Below are positions 46,606-53,955 of a stretch of DNA of 56,577 nucleotides, in pieces. Each line of letters opens with the position of its first letter. The first letter of the stretch is position 1. This DNA comes from Amphimedon queenslandica (lineage: Eukaryota > Porifera > Demospongiae > Haplosclerida > Niphatidae), in assembly GCF_000090795.2 (NCBI RefSeq), contig NW_003546418.1, positions 130,249 through 186,825 of the forward strand, in the 5' to 3' direction. The translations under genes and the position numbers were made by a program. The notes beneath the pieces are model-generated. The model was not told the DNA's origin, ran no database searches, and saw only the letters and a program-made list of their open reading frames with translations.

Positions 46606-46709
46606 GTGTACTCTTGCTGTAATCAACAGGATAATTATACTCAACTTTGAAGAGGACAAAGAGAAGAATAATGGACTATCAAATGATATAGAGAATGAGA
46701 CAAAGTAAG
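46606..46709 (+). other. Orphan exon-like stretch
   Basis: Between AG and a GTAAGG donor the open frame reads VCTLAVINRIIILNFEEDKE followed by an Asn-rich acidic end. Family not recognised. Confidence 0.35.
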
Positions 46710-47218
46710 GACATTGATTATGAATAATGACGGTAATGTTTTATAATTGTTGGTACATTTAATTGTATTGTTTGTGGGTGTGGTATTGTACATGTTGGTC
46801 TCGTACATGTGCATGTAGCTAGAAGAGTTGATGAAGTAAAGTGAGCTCCTTTTGAAAATACATGTATTAGCCTAAAGGGATTTGCCAAATTAACATCAAT
46901 ATTTGTACATTGTACGTGTGTAGTATCAGCATTATTATTAGTAGTAGTACTATTATTTTAAATATTATCCTACCCTTTACATGTATTACATGTACATTGT
47001 AGATGTAATTAGGTAATAGTATATTTTAATAGTAATCCTATCCCAGTACATGTACATATACATGTGTATTTATCCTCATTATCCTACATTGTACCCTGTA
47101 CATTTACATGTAGTCATGTACACTTGTAGAGTTACAGTACATGTATATCATTAGCACATGCATAATTAGTCGTTATTATTATTTTTAATGTTATTTTTCT
47201 ATCCTAGTATTTCTTTAG

Positions 47219-48575
47219 ACGTTATTGATTCCAAAAAAGAAGCACAAACACAAAAAACTTAAAAACACAAACACAAGAATCATCACAGAAGATCCATTGA
47301 GGAAGATACTGACTGTCATAAGACTCACTCAACTAAAAGAGATAAGAACGAGTCCTCTCAGAATGGCCACTCCTCACTGCTAAATGACTCCACCGATTTC
47401 TCATCATTCCTTGGAGGTCACTAAACAAACATTACACTTTTTCATGTTTTCTTATAGATTATGGCTAGACCAGTCAGAACTATTACAAGTAATGCTACAT
47501 TTCGAAGTGTGGCAGAGGAAGGGTTGAAAGAGAGTGCAGAACCGCTGGGTAAATTTGGTATCTTACACTGCCATTGCTTTTATGTAAATGTAGATTTTGT
47601 ATCTGTGGAAAATATATATCTGGCACAGAATTAGGTGTCCCAAGAGAAAAGTCTTGTCTTTGTCAAACAAGCGGTCATCATAGAGATGGTCACCATAGCA
47701 GCCATCATGCTCGCCTGAGAGGAGAAGGCGTTTTTGTTTCCTGTGACAAATATCTCACTTTCCATGATTGAAGCCACCAAGGAGATTGAAAGTACATGTG
47801 CATTGTATTTCATAGATGGCCATCACCAGGGATATCACCTACGTGTAGGAGGTGATAGTGACCACAGGAACGTTCCCCATTCCCCAATCAAGATGATCTC
47901 ATTCTACTTGAAGGAGAGAGAGGAGGAGGGAGGAGAGATTATGATAGGACCTCCCCTGGTAGGAGGAGGAGGAGTAGATCAATGGAGAATAAGAGATCAA
48001 ACTCAACTAAGAAGAAGTAATGTATAATGATAATTATACAAATAATGCTATACTAGTAATAATGATAATACAAAATATGTACATGTACATGTGCAGTACA
48101 TTGTACATGTAATATGTAAATAGAGTATCCAATTGAATGAATATTTTGAAGAGCTTTAATTTCATGGTTGCATGCTAATCCATGAAAACTGGCTAAGTTT
48201 TGGTTCTCAAGCACTATACAGTATTGCACTTTTCTCATTATTAATTAAAATAACTTTATTTAATGTACTTTAGTCTGGACTGGGCCAGACTAAATGTACT
48301 TGTAGGAGGAGCAGATCAGTTTCAAGAAGGAGAAGGGATGATCCCCTCTCTCTACTAGGAGACCAACCAGTCCTACCAGGAGAAGGTCTCGTTCCCCTAT
48401 AGACACAGTCCTTGCTCACGGTCACCATGATGATAACCTCGTCATTGTAGGAGGACTCTCCCATGTAGGAGATCTCGTTCTTCTCTGGGGCAGTCATCAA
48501 GGAGACAGGATAGATGAGGGACCTCACGTGAGGGGAAGAGAGAGGAGAAGGAGAGAGACTTTGAAGAGGAGGAGT
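47219..48575 (+). pseudogene. Decayed Lys/His- and Arg/Ser-rich coding remnants
   Basis: Blocks with strongly biased composition appear in different frames: KKHKHKKLK switching to HKHKNHHRRSIEEDTD (47240-47425, one frame change), GRRRRSRSMENKRSNSTKKK (near 47955-48022), and RRSRSVSRRRRDDPL and TRRRSRSP (48300-48410). An open stretch starting MARPVRTITSNATFRSVAEE lies at 47463-47551 before a GTAAAT. The RS and HK bias suggests a splicing-factor-like nuclear protein. Frames are broken and I cannot name it. Confidence 0.35.
48053..48290. repeat. Duplicate of 51708-51945
   Basis: Both copies run from 'gtaataatgataatacaaaa' through 'agagctttaatttcatggtt' to GTCTGGACTGGGCCAGACTA. At 51945 the second copy goes straight into the tyrosine-kinase intron repeat. 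Here it goes into the RS-rich remnants. Confidence 0.8.
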
Positions 48576-49370
48576 GAGTATTAACAGTAATAGTCATCCT
48601 ACTGTACATGTACATGTACATGTATATTACAATTAATTTTTAAAGTTGTTCAAAAATTGCCTGTACAAATTGCCTGTCCTTTGAGTCGAATTTGAATAGT
48701 AGAAAATTTTTTCTCCCCCAATTTTAATATCATTTTCTAATACATATTTATGTTCTAATTTGTTCTTATGCTGTGTAGAGAGTTTTAGCTGATTCCAAAT
48801 TTAATTTTTAAAGTCATCGCCTTTTTTAATTGCCGATTTTTCAAGGCTACAGCCATAGTTTTTCTAAAAAGTGGCTCCAAATTCACCCTGATTTTAATTT
48901 CATCTTCTGCTACATGTTGATGTCCTCATGCTGTGTAGAAAGTTTGAGCCAATTTTGATTTCAATTTTTTAAATTATAGTCTTTTTCAGAAATAGACAAA
49001 ATTAAAATACCCAAGGTTTTTTTGAAAAGTTAGCTATGAAATCACCTCAAATTTTTATTACGTTTTTTGATACATACATGTACATATCTGAGCTGATTCC
49101 GATTTCAATTTTACAAGTTTATGAGTTTGTAAGAATTACCAAATTAAAAAATGGTTCGGAAATTATTCAAAATTTTTATTACATTATCTGCCACATATTG
49201 ATGTCCTTATGCTATGTAGAAAGTTTGAGCTGATTCCGACTTCAATTTTTAAAGTTACAGCCATCTTAAAAAAGCGCTACAAATGTGAAAATTTCCCAAG
49301 GCTAGATATACATGTATATACCGGTATAGCCTATGGTTTTGTGAATTTTGTCACCCATCCCTTTTCTGAT
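48505..49370. repeat. Segmental duplicate of 22845-23610
   Basis: Starts GATGAGGGACCTCACGTGAG, then the purine-rich stretch, then about four ~190-bp satellite units (GATGTCCTCATGCTGTGTAG, AAAGTTTGAGC). Confidence 0.75.
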
Positions 49371-49525
49371 ACATATTGTTGAGTACAGTATTATTACCAC
49401 TGCAGGCTAGGTAAGTCAGAGTTGCTACCCATTAGGTTGATGCCTCCTGAAGCTATTATGTTGTGTAAATTCACAATAGACATCAGTGACGTATGGTCCT
49501 ATACAATGTAGTGTAGTACTGTAAG

Positions 49526-49632
49526 AGATATTCTCATATGGTATTCAACCTTACTATGGAATGAGCAATGAAGAAGTGATTAAATATGTACAGACTGATA
49601 ATGTATTGAGAAGACCTCAAGGAACACCACAA
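49526..49632 (+). pseudogene. Tyrosine kinase exon (subdomains IX-X)
   Basis: After an AG at 49524-49525 the exon reads [20 protein letters not shown] followed by [15 protein letters not shown] and a GTAAAA donor. This matches the (W)EIFSYGxQPYYG segment of MuSK/ROR-like receptor tyrosine kinases. The next kinase exon (EIYDLML) is found at 52420 after a long, repeat-filled stretch. The catalytic loop and N-lobe are not in the window, so this is a fragment unless exons lie outside. Confidence 0.7.
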
Positions 49633-49689
49633 GTAAAAGACTAATGATAATCTAGAGTACATTATATAGAGTACATTATATGTACTAGT

Positions 49690-50185
49690 AATTATAATGA
49701 TGATATTACGAAAGGGAGCTAGGGGAGGTAGTCCTGACTATACTTGTGCACTAGTGTAGTAAGAGGATACTACAGTGCATTGTTGGAGGATAAAGGTATT
49801 AATATGGTAGTATACCTGTCCATTCCAGACACCTTGGGACCGAATAATACCTTCCTGATTATGAACCTGTCCTTATTTCAGAGGTTCATTAATGCACATA
49901 ACTATTGTATTGGGACTGATACTACCTAATTTGATTACAGAGGTGTCCTTATTTTAGAGTGTCCACAATAGGAGTAGGTTATACTGTATTAGGCCTGGTT
50001 CACAATTATGACACTAGGCCAACGTAACATCAATTTTTAATCAAAAGTGTGGGCGATTTGACCTTTTGATGCATGCTTTCCGCTGGAATCGATCCAGATT
50101 TGATTCCAGCGTCAACGTAACGTCAGGACTAGCGTAATATTGTGAACCAGCCTTTACTATTACTATTCACTTCAATCCTACTACT
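49690..50185. repeat. Tyrosine-kinase intron, copy B
   Basis: Matches 12655-13000 and 51945-52330 and is interrupted by the element at 49992-50153. The match ends near 50185, where the ORF-containing insert starts. Confidence 0.7.
49992..50153. mobile_element. PIF/Harbinger (Tourist)-like MITE
   Basis: The ends GGCCTGGTTCACAATTATGA and 'taatattgtgaaccagcct' are inverted. TTA occurs on both sides (49989-49991 and 50154-50156). Copies A (near 12965) and C (near 52300) of the same intron lack it, so the insertion boundaries are exact. The three-base TTA duplication and GGC ends fit PIF/Harbinger. No ORF. Confidence 0.85.
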
Positions 50186-50203
50186 ATAGTAATAGTAGTA
50201 GCG

Positions 50204-50515
50204 ATGGTTGGAAACATATCAAGTGGTCTTTTTGGTGATACTGCAGATTACTTCATATTTCTTGCATTTCATAAAGGAAATTTTGATCATTTCAAACCAA
50301 AACTTCCTAAAGTATTTTTTGCAAAGTGTGGAACTGAAGTTAAACGATTAGTAGTAGACACTTATAAACCATTACCTCATGATATTCTTAATGGAATCAA
50401 GCAGAATGAGTCGGGATATGATACATCTACTCTACCACAAAATGTAATTGAAATAAAATTCTACAGGTGTCGGCATATTGTTGATACTGTTACAATTTGT
50501 ACTTCACAGTACTAG
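50204..50515 (+). CDS. Unassigned ORF, 103 residues
   Basis: An uninterrupted frame starts MVGNISSGLFGDTADYFIFL and ends HIVDTVTICTSQY. It has mixed, protein-like composition with spaced cysteines, unlike the low-complexity ORFs around it. I do not recognise it. It sits in DNA inserted within the duplicated kinase intron, so it may be a single exon of a host gene or of a transposon. No splice context or promoter is evident. Confidence 0.4.
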   Translation: MVGNISSGLFGDTADYFIFLAFHKGNFDHFKPKLPKVFFAKCGTEVKRLVVDTYKPLPHDILNGIKQNESGYDTSTLPQNVIEIKFYRCRHIVDTVTICTSQY

Positions 50516-50996
50516 TGTGTGCATTATGTTGATGTTAATTAATAACTACTATTGTTTAAATTAAAAATTATCTCATGATATTTTTATGATAGCATTCAGT
50601 GGAAGAGGAGGCTGAATAATTTGCAGAGTCACGACAGCCAATGCAGTACATTCTCTATTGTTAGAGCTGCCTCTCTTTTTGTTAACTATGACTATACCAC
50701 TTCTATTTACTTATCAATTGTCAATTCCATTCCAAAATATTTTGTCCTCTGTTCTAAATATTTCGTACTCATTTCTTTTCTTCTTTCTCTCTCATTGTAT
50801 TATTGTTGTTTATATATTATTATTATTTTATTATTATTATTTCTTATACCCATTTTCATTTTGGAAATATTATTATTGTTATAATGCACACACATATTTT
50901 CATTTTGGAAATATCATCTTGTATTATATTATTATAATGCACACGCATTCATTTTAATTTTTTCCCTATGGAAGTAAACTTAAATGAAGAAAACTA

Positions 50997-51080
<84 letters not shown>

Positions 51081-51707
51081 AATTCAGAGTGATTATTGAA
51101 ATAAAACTATGGACGTTTACAATTATCAAAAATAATAATGTTATAAGTATGCACTACTAGATAGTGTCATTCAACTTGTAACTCTAACAGTGTAAATTGT
51201 AATAAGCTGATGTTGACTGGAGCAATGTTCTTAAAATGATGGACATTTTTAAAGAAACATTAAAAATTTTTATTAACAGCATAAAAAATTATATAAAGCA
51301 GCAAATACATTATACTACTATTAGTTTTAGCAATAGACACGGTAATTATAATAATAAATTTAAAAAAGCACAGGTACTAAAATACTAATAATAAGTAATA
51401 TCAATGCATATAAACACATTCAATAAAAGTTAATGTATAAAAGCTATGGCATGTAAAAGAAATCTCATTTCAATAAAAAGTGGAGCAGAAACAAGTACAC
51501 AAACTATTAATGCTCATAAACAATACAACATAATATACAATACAACAATGAATGATTTATAATAAAAATAAGAAATAAATAAATACTGAGCATTACTTTA
51601 CTGTAAAAAAACATCATCAAAAATAGAAAAAATTGCCCTGCTGTGAAAATGAAAAAATTACCCAACAAGAAGTCTCCATTATTCCATTATTATTCCATTA
51701 TTTTATA
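50516..51707. other. AT-rich low-complexity DNA
   Basis: Includes a long (ATT)n run (about 50998-51081) and a short direct repeat around 'cacattttcattttggaaat' (about 50840-50955). Apparent ORFs here are Tyr/Leu-rich by-products of AT content. Confidence 0.6.
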
Positions 51708-51944
51708 GTAATAATGATAATACAAAATATGTACACGTGCATGTGCAGTACATTGTACATGTAACATCTAAATAGAGTATCCAATTGCATGAATATTAGG
51801 AAGAGCTTTAATTTCATGGTTGTATGCTAATCCATTAAAACTGGCAAAGTATTGCTTCTCAAGCACTATACAGTATTGCACTTTTCTCATTATTAATAAA
51901 AATTACATTATTTAATGTACTTTAGTCTGGACTGGGCCAGACTA

Positions 51945-52503
51945 TATACTAGTAATTAATGATGACATTAATAAAGGAAGGGGATATACTTAAGGTAGGG
52001 ACTATGCTTGTCAACTAGTGTAATAAGAGGATGCTACAGTACATGTATATTGTATGGAGGATTAAGGTATTCATATGGTGTTATATATATCTATTCTGGA
52101 CACCTTGGGACCCAATAATACCCTAGCTCCTGATTATGAGCCTGTCCTTATTTCAGAGGTTCATTAATACCAAGTAACCCTTTATGTTCTTGTTAATAGA
52201 CATTTATATGGTATTGGGACTGATACCACATGTACCTGTCCTGATTATACAGGTGTCCTTATTTTAGAGTGTCCACAATAGGAGGAGGTTATACTATATT
52301 ACTATTACTATTGACTTCACTCCTACTACTGGTTCATTCTTTAATGTTATATTACAATACAGTCATTATGTATCATCAGTATGTATAATGAGTGGGCCTG
52401 TATCTATTTATTATATTAGGAGATATACGATCTTATGTTGGACTGTTGGGCCATTAATTGTACTGACAGATCTAAAGCTATTGAAATATTTAATGGCCTA
52501 TAA
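51945..52503 (+). pseudogene. Tyrosine-kinase intron copy C plus last kinase exon
   Basis: The intron repeat is followed by an exon (52420-52503) after TATATTAG reading EIYDLMLDCWAINCTDRSKA then IEIFNGL-stop. The conserved NPxxRP has become NCTDRSK, so the invariant context of subdomain XI is damaged. No partner exon follows. A duplicate of 13082 that has decayed. Confidence 0.7.
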
Positions 52504-52647
52504 ATATCTAAGAAACAAGGTACAGCAGTTATTTCTATTAGAAAGAATTCCCACATAAATTCACTTAATACAGCAGGAATGTGCTATAAAAACATACTTA
52601 GCATGCACATTCAACCTTATATGCTTCCCTAGTTACACATTTATTAC

Positions 52648-52689
<42 letters not shown>

Positions 52690-53094
52690 AGGGTGACTGC
52701 ATAGTACATAACATTAAATCAAAGAAATACAACCTCAACCTCATTAATCACACCGTCATTATTGTCATCGTCATTAACTGATACTTCTGGTGTTAATACT
52801 ACAGCACCAGTGATAAACTCAATCTCCTCATTATTGTCGCCTACTAATCATTATGTATTGATGTAGATAATGAATAATGAAAAAATCTATTGGTAGTTGT
52901 ATAATGGAATTGATAATAGGTGAGATGGGAGAGAGAGGGTGGAGGTTAAATGAATGAAAGGGAGAGAGAGGGAGAAAGTAGATACAAGGAAATAGATACA
53001 TGTAACTGTATATACATGGACATGTATGGTATGGTATGTACATGAAATGATGATACTATTATATAAAATTTACTTTTTATTTCTTTCATTTTCT
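52504..53094. other. Intergenic, with (CT)n run
   Basis: A (CT)n microsatellite lies at about 52651-52686. A stretch around 52730-52850 is of mixed composition but stop-interrupted. No gene assigned. Confidence 0.5.
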
Positions 53095-53299
53095 AGTATT
53101 GTATAGTTGGAAATTTTGGGGGAAATTAAATTTGGCGTTTTGATAGCCATCACCAAAATTAAAATCCATTATTTTTAGCCATTATGCACATGCTCAATGG
53201 AATGTGGCCAAAAAATTTGCCAAATTAAAACCTGCCAATCACCAAAATTTAGCAATTTCCCAAATTTTATTCACTTCAAAATTTTCCGCTATACAGTAC
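53095..53299. mobile_element. MITE with TATAGTTGGAAATTTT end
   Basis: The left 'tattgtatagttggaaattt' and the right 'aaattttccgctatacagta' are imperfect inverted repeats. The interior has TTTGGCGTTTTGATAGCC and a central GCCATTATGCACATGCTCAA core, like the other members. Confidence 0.75.
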
Positions 53300-53955
53300 T
53301 TCATCTCCTCCAGTCCATTCACATATGTTGTCATGGTAACAGAGAGATAATTTTGAGTCAGAGATAAAGAGAGAGTTAATAGAGAGAAGAGAATGGGAAC
53401 ACAATCATGTTACAAAACAGTAACTAGAATAGTATACCATAATGTTTATTATTATTGTATATTTATAAATTAATAATTGTTATTTGTTGCTGATACAACT
53501 TGTTGACTGCACCCATTTACTATGATGATGCATCTTTAGTAACAATAACAGTTAACCATAGTTGGAAGGAGTTCATCATGTTAGTTACTATTCCTATAAT
53601 TCTGTAAAAGTAACTCTTGGCCTAATAAATGTATTAGTACAAGTTATAACCACAGCACAGTATATAACATTGAAGAGATATTTGGACTTGGTACACTGAA
53701 TTTGAATTATTGCAGTGGTCGTTCCTTTGAACAGGAAATAAGTAAGTATATATAATGGTATGTATAACGGTAAGTTATACAAACAAGAACTACTACGATA
53801 TGTGTGATATGACTTTATTCGTGATCACTCACTGGTACACTATGTTATGACAAAAGAATGATGTGGAGTCAGCTAGGAGCACACAAATACTCCCACATTC
53901 TTAGCTCAGTTTGTAAACTTTGTAATTTACCGTTCAGTGCATAAAGTAAGTGACA

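Noticed and set aside
50621-50957. Hydrophobic Tyr/Leu-rich ORFs of 87-99 residues
   Set aside because: They arise from ATT/TAT repeats, overlap in two frames and resemble no family.
53950-53955. GTG at 53950 as the start of the ZU5-like gene
   Set aside because: The paralogues start at the ATG equivalent to 53956 (MVDVSQW / MIDVSQW).
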